24,173 nt of DNA, taken from a virus. The stretch is from the IMG/VR virus record IMGVR_UViG_3300032285_004521, positions 1-24,173 of that record; one strand, 5' to 3'. This document shows positions 8,901 through 15,578 of this stretch, piece after piece (the first letter of the stretch is position 1; each line of letters begins with the position of its first letter). The position numbers and the translations under genes are program-made. Under the pieces are notes generated by a model. It had not been told where the DNA came from, ran no database searches, and worked only from the letters and a program-made list of their open reading frames with translations.

Positions 8901-11042
8901 AATTTCAGCAGCACTAGTAGCCCCAAAAATTTCATTAATTTTTTCTAAGTAAGCTTGTTTTGCTGGGCCTTCGTCTGAGCTTGCAATAATATCTGCAATT
9001 GCAATGCCTATTTGTTGTCCACTAGTACTTTTTAAATCTTTACCAACAACTGAAAAGGCCCCATCCCAGAACTTATCCCAAGCACCTGCGGCTTTATCTA
9101 CAGCTAAAAGTGCGTCAATAGTTTTAGTTATTCCTTGTGTGAGTTCATTTATAGCTGTAGCACGTGCTAATGTAGATTGAACAGCAAATTTTCCTAATGG
9201 ATCTAATTGACTAAAACGTTCTAACACAGCGGTAGTATTTTTTGTAGTGGCTTTTAATTGATCTAATCCTTGATTAAACTTATTAGTTTCTTCTGAATTT
9301 TTACTAAGCCAATCATTTAATAATCCAGCAACTTGTATGCCTATTCCTACTGCCGCCCCCCAGGCACCAAAAGCATTAACTGCAGTACTAATTTTTCCAG
9401 TTAAAATAGCAAAACTACCTTGTACATATGTAGTAGCTTTTCCTAAACCAGTAAGATTAGATTTTTTAATTTCTTCATTTAATGCACCAAAAGCTCCACG
9501 TAAAGTATCCACACTGCCAGCATATCCGGCATTAGCAATAATATTACTTTTAGTTACACTTCTTTCAGAATCTAATGCGGCTTTTGCTGCTTGACCACGA
9601 GTAGTTGTTAAACTAGGATCTTTTTCAAGTTCGGCTCTTGCTTTAGCCTGAGTAGCCATTAATTCTTTTTCGGCTTTAATATGCCCTTCTAAGGCAGTAG
9701 CATATTCACTATGATATTGTGCTGAAGCTGTTCTGCCTTTATTTAATTCTTCTTGAGCCTTATCCCTTAATTTTTGAACATAACCTTCTTGTTCAATTTC
9801 TTGGGCACTAGCTTGCGAAACTTTATCTAGCAAACTACCTTTTCTAAATTTTCCTTCTTTTAATGCCTTTAATCGCTCCTCTGCATCTGCAGCAATATTA
9901 ACCTCTTTATCAGCACGTTTAGCAACTTCTTCTTCTATTGCTTTACTGCGTGCTTTTTCAGCAGCAATAGCGTCATCCTTTCTTTTATTATTCCAAAATG
10001 CGGCTTCTTCTGCAGACCGTCTAAGACTTTCTCTAAAATCAGTTATAGCTGGTACTGCTTGTTTGAGTAAAAGTGCAGCAAGTGCAGCTACAGTGGTATA
10101 AAGTGCAGTTGGACTACTTGCTAATAGTGATACAAAAGGTCCAATAACAGTGTTGGCCACTTCAGCAATTTTTTGGCCTACGTTAGCTAGTGCAGCTGCT
10201 AGTTGATTATAAGGATTTACGTCTAATTTAATTTCACCAAACTTAGTATTACTTTGATCTAAGGCAGCATTTAAAAAGGCTTGACGACGCTCAAATTCAG
10301 TAACTTGACCAACAGTTTTACCTACACTTAGTGCATACTTTTGTACAACATCATCGATTTTTAAGAATATGCCCAATTCATCAAGCAATTCAGGTTCTAG
10401 TTTAGTAACAGCTCTAGTTAATCTAGTAACTGCATCAGCTGCGTCTAGGCCAAGTGCTTGTGCAATTTTAGTACCGGCTTTACCAATAGCTTCTACTTGC
10501 ATAGAACCAAAACCAGCACTAGTAACCTGTGCAGTTACTTTCATGCTTTCACGAAAACTAAGAGCTCCTTGTGTTACTTCTGTTAAACGTTGACTTAGTG
10601 CACCTAGAGCAACTCCACTTACTGCCCCCAGTTGTTCTAGACCACGAACCATGTTTGTGGTATCTTGTGCGGCTTTTAGTGCATTAAATGCAGCAGTTGC
10701 AGCATATAAATTAGCAGCATAGGTAGCATATAGGCGAACTAATCCACCCAAACCCTCAGATTGTCTGGCAAAGTCTCTAGCACTTGATCCAGTACCTCCG
10801 GCTGTACCACGTAAATTAGTGTACTCTTGAACCTGCATGCTAGGAGGTTTAGCGGCTTGGGCTGCAGCACGACTACCAGCAGTACCAGCAGTACCAGCAG
10901 TACCTGCAGTAGCTGCAGTAGCTTTACTAGCGGCTGCTCCTGCCTCTTTTGCGGCGTCCCTGAGATCATTGAACTTTTTAACTGTTTTATCTGTAGTACC
11001 ACCATCGGTAACACTAACAATAAACTTTTCTTCTGTAGCCAT
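2952..11042 (-). CDS. Tape measure protein (giant, 2696 residues)
   Basis: The protein sets tail length and is packed inside the tail tube before DNA ejection. ATG at 11042 is preferred because AGGAG lies 6 bases upstream; an in-frame TTG at 11060 would overlap that ribosome site. Visible features: a Thr-Ala-Gly repeat linker near residues 44-56; hydrophobic, probably membrane-active stretches near 304-330, 547-577 and 1877-1902; a very long charged coiled coil rich in Gln, Glu, Lys and Arg at about 650-1780; and an Ala/Thr low-complexity stretch near 2557-2602. Four degenerate copies of a G-x-I/L-x-x-x-E-Y/F motif sit inside the coiled coil. I see no obvious lysozyme or NlpC/P60 motif. By the usual rule of about 0.15 nm per residue, the tail would be about 400 nm long. 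The gene has its own promoter and 5' leader. Confidence 0.95.
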   Translation of the reverse strand: MATEEKFIVSVTDGGTTDKTVKKFNDLRDAAKEAGAAASKATAATAGTAGTAGTAGSRAAAQAAKPPSMQVQEYTNLRGTAGGTGSSARDFARQSEGLGGLVRLYATYAANLYAATAAFNALKAAQDTTNMVRGLEQLGAVSGVALGALSQRLTEVTQGALSFRESMKVTAQVTSAGFGSMQVEAIGKAGTKIAQALGLDAADAVTRLTRAVTKLEPELLDELGIFLKIDDVVQKYALSVGKTVGQVTEFERRQAFLNAALDQSNTKFGEIKLDVNPYNQLAAALANVGQKIAEVANTVIGPFVSLLASSPTALYTTVAALAALLLKQAVPAITDFRESLRRSAEEAAFWNNKRKDDAIAAEKARSKAIEEEVAKRADKEVNIAADAEERLKALKEGKFRKGSLLDKVSQASAQEIEQEGYVQKLRDKAQEELNKGRTASAQYHSEYATALEGHIKAEKELMATQAKARAELEKDPSLTTTRGQAAKAALDSERSVTKSNIIANAGYAGSVDTLRGAFGALNEEIKKSNLTGLGKATTYVQGSFAILTGKISTAVNAFGAWGAAVGIGIQVAGLLNDWLSKNSEETNKFNQGLDQLKATTKNTTAVLERFSQLDPLGKFAVQSTLARATAINELTQGITKTIDALLAVDKAAGAWDKFWDGAFSVVGKDLKSTSGQQIGIAIADIIASSDEGPAKQAYLEKINEIFGATSAAEINKSIDSMTIESYKAAVKKVDTASKDLNKTHQESASRVREVEDAFKATDKAYNELAQSFSKSSPLTKFAEQLQASAGKLLQELKSPEMAIKNIMGLLENPSKGGFLELETFNMLMASSDKIKEVYAEIDKQEANIREKQAKLADTNLSRSERDSLQASIKYSQEELVKAKERGVVLAAPLVQAMALERFRAAGKALAAETEASLVRQEQTIRKSYSSLFTGPRAAEQETSLAKQDLQIKIKNVEATIDLIKSNQLLKLSIEKETAQRVLTSDKSTSEQKDAARNSLLITSIKEAILTSKNPVILQKALTSAGSTPEAKQAVIDTQSDVNRATDLVNQLNELQASAKAITIQGAINVARARGQEAAEQFKRTADRERSQRAELENQKRLNGELTAEQRLRRDNLDISILDNEQEAERIGLQVEINTLSATEVRKEDEKLKQAELVQKRSVAIQIARRQGNDDTAQAGQITLNNLQDEIDIIERKYRIESADRAEAQKALEFRIQMTNRALALEQEVLSARQSLGLIVEQEFIAEKSISDLQKLDRQLIDDLKTSTAKNTEELEAQQKIIDENTKKWMASKGLNQEALANINRAVNAQERLGNELTETNKQLNQETKTRKNIVIQAADLGKFEANTARNARIAVIELDMQYNVRKLQNELAQSTLDIESSNLERRKAGLLITEKEYILEKNRQDISKIEQDRQVKIDAATEAASRQRIDVEKKLLDAKEKVRLIEQDQKRKQAEAQIQDISGTTEETDLSRVIIVPNKALEDAKLLVDALVQDYEQIDIKLTNTVDTTERLAKQDKLRVGYAAELQAFIEEQNKLYKRQQDIRDLEFTKLEIVTTKEQSRLNIQSMLLESRKTLGFITDKEYQTLKSIVDLEKGRADTEDQKNKLRKESADRAANIRKEIAEAQKRVDIANKAAEDEQNLKYGKAGSLMLPPPVETTAQIQAQNDLDFLKEKLAKEQELADFKFLALSREADIRLYLLKLQGEQNILQAQQTEELQKSNRATETLNSLFANMGGNTPQLAKSIGEIGTAILNNSQQQEKLNKQRESELRIAEISANDEEDLKNKSAQINKKFAKEQQKLDLDTAIKGASAAKMMFKEKTAAHKVFAAFEKAMMVVKLATLAAEVAGELGLTAVSVSASATRSGAKGTEAIINAMKDLPTPFNFIAGGAMAAIVASLLGSAFSKKPTGFGGVTAAQRQETQGTAMGYNAETGEKVQVRRGVFGDENAKSESIAKSLDLIAKNSVDGLDYDNKMLRALQSLRDALTESAQSLFGVKGLRSGSMFNTVEGTNTSGGFLGIGGLFSRSTTQSIIDSGIQLKGTFLELAKAGGGVINTFEVVSTTTKSSGFFGLGASTKTTVGTNYKDLGITDPKAAASLRAAFGYAGDLLYSIGEQAGKLPQEIERAMGGVSVDELVSLRGLTGEDFTKQLESVISAVLDDASLTLFSEFEKFAKFGEGMLETVVRVVDTNTKINQAVKNIGTSISKQVESFYTTVMINGVNTPVGKYTAVIASKLSDAITEALANVSGGLDKFLDKVENFRTNFLTEEERLAPITAAYKKGLTDLGYSANISREELKGLIQNFDLFDPAAGRAGKSTEETYVALLDIADGFNKVAAAAEAAANKVSDEREGLQRKLDELTMSTEAFAKKWREVDITKIDATNRALQRQIWAQENLNTVAKAYASRLEDTTKTLKSQISSLTDYKTALISGDKSTLTATEQYAKAKGEVESLLTTINTTATTPQEIEARNTAIGKLTGATDKFLGLSRQLYASGAQYTVDFNSVLDIISNVGAGLDTQLTDAQLQLEEVKTSNTFLQSIDASSKSTVTLLNEYLTAQSSLVIANAAATSAAVTAATTAATTAATTNTGTTAAITSTAANTVANTGTTATVNGIPTQYYTTAPDNFVPPGTTNQVAIATTIADLKTEIQSLNQNIAELQQVVADGAALGAAATDRNTEAIVDALDEGNTFNRFSIKAAVK
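3235..3370 (-). repeat. Ala/Thr low-complexity repeats near the tape measure C-terminus
   Basis: Imperfect 12-base units (gtagttgctgct and variants on the plus strand) encode a run made almost only of Ala, Thr and a few Asn, Ser, Gly and Val, at roughly residues 2557-2602. This is likely a flexible linker before the short helical C-terminal domain. Confidence 0.7.
10873..10910 (-). repeat. Short tandem repeat in the tape measure N-terminus (Thr-Ala-Gly)
   Basis: A 9-base unit reading cagcagtac/ccagcagta on the plus strand is repeated about three times and continues imperfectly. It encodes repeated Thr-Ala-Gly at about residues 44-56 of the tape measure protein. It looks like a flexible linker and is a slippage-prone microsatellite. 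Confidence 0.75.
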
Positions 11043-11112
11043 TATATCTCCTAATAGCAACTTACTGTGCGCTACGCTAAAATTATAGGCAGGCTTTTAT
11101 AACTTTAAAACG

Positions 11113-11141
11113 ATTATAACACAAGGGCATGAATTTGTCAA
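11113..11141 (-). promoter_or_regulatory. Consensus sigma-70 promoter for the tape measure gene
   Basis: On the minus strand, TTGACA (11141-11136) and TATAAT (11118-11113) are separated by exactly 17 bases. Both hexamers match the consensus perfectly. Transcription would start near 11106, giving a leader of about 64 bases before the ATG at 11042. It lies only 20 bases downstream of the terminator that ends the chaperone unit. Confidence 0.9.
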
Positions 11142-11160
11142 CTGTAAAATTTACAGCAAT

Positions 11161-11196
11161 AAAAAAGCCCTAGTAGAAAATCTATTAGGGCTTTTT
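11161..11196 (-). terminator. Intrinsic terminator after the tail chaperone genes
   Basis: The 15-base arms at 11196-11182 and 11176-11162 pair with one mismatch around a 5-base loop. On the minus strand the hairpin is followed by a run of six T residues. The TAA of the chaperone extension (11187-11185) lies inside the stem. The near-symmetric A and T tracts mean it could also work on the plus strand, but no plus-strand gene runs into it. Confidence 0.85.
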
Positions 11197-11574
11197 GTCT
11201 AGCTTTGCTTTTATTTTTTCACTAATAATCTTGCCTCTGCAAACATCCATTTCTTGCAAGAAGCCGATTGCAAGCAAGTGCTCGCACTCATCTAAGTTGT
11301 ACAACTTAAATAGGCTAAATATTAAACTGTAGTCTTTACCTAAATAGTTACCATTCATAGTATCCCATATATCGGGCAGTATTCTGTATATTAAAAAACA
11401 CTGTATTACTAGTTCAGGAAAATCTTCTATTTCTATAGGTATTTCGGATTCAACAGGCTCCGTGCCCATCATCTCACAAACTTCAAAATACTGCTCCTTA
11501 GTCATACTAACTTCAGCATTTTGATAGTAATTACTAAGACTACTGTTTATGTTATTTACTTGCTCGTAGAAAAG
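11185..11574 (-). CDS. Tail assembly chaperone, frameshift extension (T-like part of G-T)
   Basis: After a -1 slip on GGGAAAC (11580-11574), reading continues CTT TTC TAC and onward with no stop down to TAA at 11187-11185. This adds 129 residues and gives a 260-residue G-T fusion. The 106-residue segment beginning with ATG at 11505 lies wholly inside this extension. That ATG has no Shine-Dalgarno sequence just upstream, so independent translation is unlikely. The segment is acidic and helical, with EYxEVCEMM-like and ELVIQCFLIYRIL-like stretches, and resembles the C-terminal part of long-form chaperones that contacts tail tube subunits. In lambda the ratio of short to long form matters for tail assembly; the same is inferred here. 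Confidence 0.85.
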   Translation of the reverse strand, partial: LFYEQVNNINSSLSNYYQNAEVSMTKEQYFEVCEMMGTEPVESEIPIEIEDFPELVIQCFLIYRILPDIWDTMNGNYLGKDYSLIFSLFKLYNLDECEHLLAIGFLQEMDVCRGKIISEKIKAKLDKKP

Positions 11575-11966
11575 TTTCCCAAGTCTGTTACCTGTTCGCT
11601 AATAAACGCGTCAAAGTTACTGGAGCTTTTCATTAATTGCAGTGCATTTTCTTCGTTGTACTCAAGTTCTGCGTCTGCGTCTTGACCAGTAATGTCCACT
11701 GGTGCGAGTTGTTCTAGATACTTAAGTTTAAGTCCAGTCCAACCTTTGATGCTGGCCTTGACATATAATTCTAGGAAAAGATCGTCATTAAGTTCTTCAA
11801 TGGGCTGACGATTTTTAAATACGGTTTTAGTAGCCTTTTTGCGAATGTTTTGCAAAGTTTCACGAGATAAAAATGCAATCTGAATTTTAAAATCAGGCAT
11901 TCCGGGATACTCGACTTCAAGCGGCTTTGAGGGAACTAATAGTGTTTTTAAGGAAAAAGTTGACAT
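11556..11966 (-). CDS. Tail assembly chaperone, short form (G-like)
   Basis: This 136-residue soluble protein is rich in Glu, Lys, Asn and Leu and is encoded between the tail tube and tape measure genes. That is the conserved site of the chaperones that coat the tape measure protein during tail assembly. The ATG at 11966 follows a TAGGT-type ribosome site 4-5 bases upstream. No signal peptide or membrane segment is present. At codons 130-131 the mRNA carries GGGAAAC in the phase needed for a -1 shift, six codons before the TAG-free end at TAA. Most ribosomes should stop there and make the short form; a minority continue into the downstream frame. The family call rests on position, size and the frameshift rather than a diagnostic motif. 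Confidence 0.85.
   Translation of the reverse strand: MSTFSLKTLLVPSKPLEVEYPGMPDFKIQIAFLSRETLQNIRKKATKTVFKNRQPIEELNDDLFLELYVKASIKGWTGLKLKYLEQLAPVDITGQDADAELEYNEENALQLMKSSSNFDAFISEQVTDLGNFSTSK
11574..11580 (-). promoter_or_regulatory. Programmed -1 ribosomal frameshift slippery site GGGAAAC
   Basis: The heptamer is read in zero frame as ..G GGA AAC, the X XXY YYZ phase required for simultaneous -1 slippage of both tRNAs. Lambda G/T uses the closely similar GGGAAAG. Zero frame ends at TAA a few codons later, while the -1 frame is open for 129 codons. Confidence 0.87.
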
Positions 11967-11990
11967 ATGTACCTATCATATTTAAGAGAT

Positions 11991-12020
11991 AAGAAACTGG
12001 ACCGTTAAGTCCAGTTTCTT
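11991..12020 (-). terminator. Hairpin terminator after the tail tube gene
   Basis: Perfect 11-base arms at 11991-12001 (aagaaactgga) and 12010-12020 are separated by an 8-base loop, just downstream of the tube gene stop at 12031. The T run after the stem on the minus strand is short (TTTCTTAT-like), so termination may be partial. That would give less chaperone message than tube message. Confidence 0.72.
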
Positions 12021-12030
12021 TGTTTGCGAA

Positions 12031-13245
12031 TCAATAATTGGTATCAGCAACGTAATAGCGAACTTCCAACTCATTATCTGTACCAATATCAAAAGAGGTA
12101 CTAGTATAACCTTGAGCAGTAAATCCGATAGTTGTTGAAATAACCTGTTCCGTTGCAATTGTAGGAATCTGCAACACAACTGCGGGCATAAGCAAATCAA
12201 CACGAGTTGTAGCAGCAGATGTACCACCAACGCTTAATTTTAAGTTGTATGCTGGATTAACATCTGTAATACTAGCTGTAAGCAGCGCGTTGTAAAGTGC
12301 CGTTGCACTGCCTGAACCAGTACGCAAGTAAGCATTAATACTACCACTAATAGCACGTGTACCTGTAAAATAAGTAATTGGCTTATTAACAACACCCAAA
12401 TTGCTGGGGGTTAGGTAGGTAACGTTATTAGCAATGGTCAAGCTACCGCCGGTAAGAGCAATGCTATAGTTAGTAGTGCTACCACTAATTCCTTGAGCAA
12501 GGCTAACCGTGCTTAGTTTATTGGCTAAATAGGCAGCTTGCGTATCTTTTAGGACTGCTGTTCCCACAAAAAGCGTATCGCTGCTAACTGCAGTTGCTGC
12601 AACAGTACCACTGCCGTTTGTTAGTGTGGTTTTACCAAACTGACGAATGGCGCTGGCCTTACCTGCCCACTGAATAGTAGCAATTGTATCTAAGCCAAAG
12701 TCCATGGTAGCTGTGTCCATAACACAGTTATCAATCACAAAGGTTGCATCATCCATACAGATAATCATACCAAAAGGCAACAACTGGTTTTTATTGGAGT
12801 TTGTAAGCACAGCACCGGCATAAACCGTTGTGCTAGCACCGGACTCGGAAGATGGAGCTGTCCAAGCTGCACCTGTTTCGCCAATATTAGCAGCACTAAA
12901 CATTGCGTTCCACAAGTGACGCTCTTCGCAGTTAACTTGGCGTGTGCCAGCAGCTGCTTGACTATCGCGAGGACGAACATAAGTACTAAAGCTAAAATCA
13001 ACTGGCTCTAGTGCGGTGTTAAAGTTACGCTGGCCACGATTAGGTGTACCACCGGCTTCATTAAGTGTAATTGTTTCTGTTGTTGTATTCTGACTAAAGC
13101 TTAGGCCATCCAACACCTGAATTTCATAGGTATCAGTAATAGCAAACGCAGTATTTCCAGCACCACTACCAGCTTTAACCACTCCGTAGCTATCAACTTT
13201 TGTAGTAAAGAATACCCTGGCGTTACGAATTAAATTAAATGCCAT
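12031..13245 (-). CDS. Major tail tube protein
   Basis: This 404-residue protein is encoded between the tail terminator and chaperone genes, the standard place for the tube subunit. The start ATG at 13245 has AAGGA about 7 bases upstream. The sequence is beta-rich with many Thr, Ala, Ser, Gly and Asn. It opens with a typical tube-protein start (AFNLIRNARVFFTT) and a loop region about DGLSFSQNTTTETITLNEAG. The second half (about residues 205-400) looks like an added domain, which would decorate the outer tube surface. At 404 residues it is longer than minimal tube proteins of about 150-250 residues. It is flanked by a hairpin terminator, consistent with a strongly expressed structural gene. 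Confidence 0.82.
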   Translation of the reverse strand: MAFNLIRNARVFFTTKVDSYGVVKAGSGAGNTAFAITDTYEIQVLDGLSFSQNTTTETITLNEAGGTPNRGQRNFNTALEPVDFSFSTYVRPRDSQAAAGTRQVNCEERHLWNAMFSAANIGETGAAWTAPSSESGASTTVYAGAVLTNSNKNQLLPFGMIICMDDATFVIDNCVMDTATMDFGLDTIATIQWAGKASAIRQFGKTTLTNGSGTVAATAVSSDTLFVGTAVLKDTQAAYLANKLSTVSLAQGISGSTTNYSIALTGGSLTIANNVTYLTPSNLGVVNKPITYFTGTRAISGSINAYLRTGSGSATALYNALLTASITDVNPAYNLKLSVGGTSAATTRVDLLMPAVVLQIPTIATEQVISTTIGFTAQGYTSTSFDIGTDNELEVRYYVADTNY

Positions 13246-13320
13246 TTCTATTTCCTTTTTGTTAATGCTTTAGTACATGAACTAGACATTTATCTGTTGC
13301 TAGTACTTAGGCATGGTTGC

Positions 13321-13758
13321 TTACACGACCTGATATCGGACTTGCAAGTTAATCTCACCAACTGCATAAGGAGCTAGGAGACCCTCGTCAGTGGTAATCG
13401 ACTGAATTAAAATTTCAGTTGTAGAATAATTATTAGTAGAGTCATAGATAATCTGGCGATTTGCATCTACACAAGTTTCTATATCCTCCAGCAGTTTTTC
13501 TAGTTGTTCACTACTAGATTCACCATGACAGTATACTTTTACTGCAATGCCTAGATATGCCCAAGCAAAGTTACCGGGATGATACTCACGCATTTCAGTA
13601 CCAGGCGTTAAGTATACTGCTGGAAAGTCCTCGACTTCATCCCAGAATTTTAACTTAGCATATGCATTTTGAAACAGATTAACCTGATAAGGTTGCTGGC
13701 CATTAATCAGTTTAAGCTTTTCAGTAAGGGCTTTTATAATAGATGTTCTTTTACTCAT
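13321..13758 (-). CDS. Tail terminator / tail completion protein (gpU-like)
   Basis: This 145-residue protein begins with SKRTSIIKALTEKLKLI, has a FPAVYLTPG-like strand, and ends in INLQVRYQVV. That is the usual pattern of siphovirus tail terminators, which cap the finished tube and join it to the head. Its ATG at 13758 overlaps the TGA of the preceding gene (ATGA), indicating translational coupling, with AAGGG about 10 bases upstream. It sits directly before the tail tube gene, as expected. No membrane segment or signal peptide is visible. Assignment is by position, length and fold-like pattern. Confidence 0.75.
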   Translation of the reverse strand: MSKRTSIIKALTEKLKLINGQQPYQVNLFQNAYAKLKFWDEVEDFPAVYLTPGTEMREYHPGNFAWAYLGIAVKVYCHGESSSEQLEKLLEDIETCVDANRQIIYDSTNNYSTTEILIQSITTDEGLLAPYAVGEINLQVRYQVV

Positions 13759-15578
13759 ATTAGTACCGCCCTTAATCTATTTTGTACTTTGGCTTGGGCA
13801 ATTTCCCTGATTGATTTGCTTATAAGTAACTTGGGATCGCGTGATCGTGGCAACTCTTGTTTACCACCTTCACTAAATGTTCCATATGGATTACGCATAT
13901 AGTTATAAAATGCTGTAATCATACCCGCTCTGCTTTCGCTTAGTCGTTCTACCTTAACACTTTCAGCAAATCTACCAGTACGCAAATTTAATATGTCTTT
14001 ACGATTACCGGAACCCATATTTTGTTTAATTTGCTCAACTAACTGAGCATTAATTAATGTTTGTAGTCCTGTAAGATTAGTTGTCTGACTTAGAGACATA
14101 CTAACTTTTGGGATTTTTACTTTAACAGGTGTTTCCGATGTAGAAGTTGTAGAGCTTTTAGACTTTTTAAGACTAGGAACTTTTAGATTTTTATTACTAG
14201 GTTTACCTAGTGGTAAACTGTCCTTGGACACTGTATATTGCTCTGCTGGCCTGTCTTGACCTTTAAATGCAGCCTTTAAACTTTTAGAAATTGCTGTACG
14301 AATAGAATCAGAACCAGAAGTATCTTTTAATACCTTAGCAATTTTGCCTGCTTGTGTTTTAAGTGCTAGTGCTAAAGCTTTTTCTTCGTCTGTTCTTTTT
14401 GAGCCTGCGGCGTTTATTTTATCAGCTAATGAATCAATATAACTACCAAGTGTAGAAATGGATTCAAATAGTTTTATTAATTCTTTTCTGAAATTTTGAT
14501 TATTATAATCGCCCTCTATACCGCCCTTAACCGAGGCATCTTTAGCCGTTTGAGCTAATTTTTTAAGTTGTCTTGCGGCGGCACTTAACTTTCTACCAGC
14601 AGCTTGATTAGCTCTAGATATTTGTATTTCTGTGGAGGCAACATATGCTCCATCTTTTGATTTTGTGTGTACTCGCTTACTTGTTGTACTAGCAAGACTA
14701 ATATTACTTAATAGATTACTACTTATTGCATCAGCCTGTGCCATTAGTGTTAGGGATTGACTCATACTCTCAATATATGTGTCCATACCTTTGCCAAAGC
14801 TTGCATCACCTAATTTTGATTTAACAGTAAGATCATATACATTTCCGCCTTGGACTTGATCTACTTCTAAGTCAAGAATTGTTGCAAATTTTGAATTAAA
14901 GATACCTAAAAAATGTCCTGCGTCAGTATTTGCATCAATAAATTCTGCTAACAACGGATTTTTTGTTGCTATAAATAGTGCAAATCTAGCATTAAACTCG
15001 CGATGTGCAACACCTTTTGCAATTAAGGCTTTTAAGTCGTTTTTGCCTGAATCAGCAGGGTCAATAATTAATCCACCTTCATATCTAGTACCAACAGTTT
15101 TATCACTAAATCCAATATTAGCTTTTGTTATTTCACCAAGATAGTTAATTTTATACCAAGCAATAAATTGATCAAAAGTATTTGGATTACCAAGTAACAT
15201 TGCTGCTGCACGAGCTAAAGTTCTTATATCTTTTCCACTTTCTAAATATGCTACTACTAGTGGGTAACCCTTACTGTTTGGACCCTTTGCATATTCTGCT
15301 GCTTTAGTTTTTTTACCAAATATATCTTGTGCTTTACCTTTAGCACTACCCTCTCGAAATTCTTGAGCCAATAGGTCAAGACTTCGCTGAGTCATAATTC
15401 CTTCTTGATCTTTGTCAGCACCTAATCGAATTTGGCTGCCAAAAACTGAAATTTCTGGTAAGTCTGATATTTTTCCACTTTTAATGCTAGGATTTTTAAC
15501 AAATTCTTCATTTACTTTTTTGCGTAAGCTACCCAGTATATGATTGACTACTGCATCGCTCATTTTGCTTACGCTCAT
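13755..15578 (-). CDS. Enlarged neck / head-tail joining protein (607 residues)
   Basis: The C-terminal 110 residues look like the HK97 gp10-type head-tail joining family: RTGRF at 533-537, then SVKVERLSE, then YNYMRNPYGTFSEGG and a basic helix. This family is normally about 120-160 residues long, so about 470 residues are added in front. The extension has a Lys/Ser-rich region, predicted helices at about 1-90 and 320-440, and a basic Ser/Thr linker at about 465-485. I recognise no enzyme motif in it. The ATG at 15578 overlaps the connector stop as ATGA. No separate head-closure (gp7-like) gene lies between the connector and tail terminator, so the extension may take over that role; this is inference. 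The C-terminal assignment is moderately sure and the N-terminal function is unknown. Confidence 0.65.
   Translation of the reverse strand: MSVSKMSDAVVNHILGSLRKKVNEEFVKNPSIKSGKISDLPEISVFGSQIRLGADKDQEGIMTQRSLDLLAQEFREGSAKGKAQDIFGKKTKAAEYAKGPNSKGYPLVVAYLESGKDIRTLARAAAMLLGNPNTFDQFIAWYKINYLGEITKANIGFSDKTVGTRYEGGLIIDPADSGKNDLKALIAKGVAHREFNARFALFIATKNPLLAEFIDANTDAGHFLGIFNSKFATILDLEVDQVQGGNVYDLTVKSKLGDASFGKGMDTYIESMSQSLTLMAQADAISSNLLSNISLASTTSKRVHTKSKDGAYVASTEIQISRANQAAGRKLSAAARQLKKLAQTAKDASVKGGIEGDYNNQNFRKELIKLFESISTLGSYIDSLADKINAAGSKRTDEEKALALALKTQAGKIAKVLKDTSGSDSIRTAISKSLKAAFKGQDRPAEQYTVSKDSLPLGKPSNKNLKVPSLKKSKSSTTSTSETPVKVKIPKVSMSLSQTTNLTGLQTLINAQLVEQIKQNMGSGNRKDILNLRTGRFAESVKVERLSESRAGMITAFYNYMRNPYGTFSEGGKQELPRSRDPKLLISKSIREIAQAKVQNRLRAVLI

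Noticed and set aside
10873-10910. Short tandem repeats as a CRISPR-like array
   Set aside because: The 9-base units have no spacers and are in frame, encoding a Thr-Ala-Gly linker.
11043-11060. TTG start extending the tape measure protein by six residues
   Set aside because: The TTG codon region contains the AGGAG that serves the ATG at 11042; the ATG has ideal spacing.
10827-11088. Plus-strand frames over the start of the tape measure gene
   Set aside because: The Ser/Thr/Cys runs come from the antisense of the Thr-Ala-Gly repeats, and they cross a clear minus-strand promoter, ribosome site and start.
11185-11505. Independent 106-residue gene starting at 11505
   Set aside because: No Shine-Dalgarno sequence precedes this ATG, and the frame is open upstream to the slippery site, so it is better explained as the frameshift extension.
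13246-13320. Possible promoter or hairpin between tail terminator and tail tube genes
   Set aside because: I find only a 5-6 base weak stem and no hexamer pair near consensus; only the ribosome site AAGGA is convincing.
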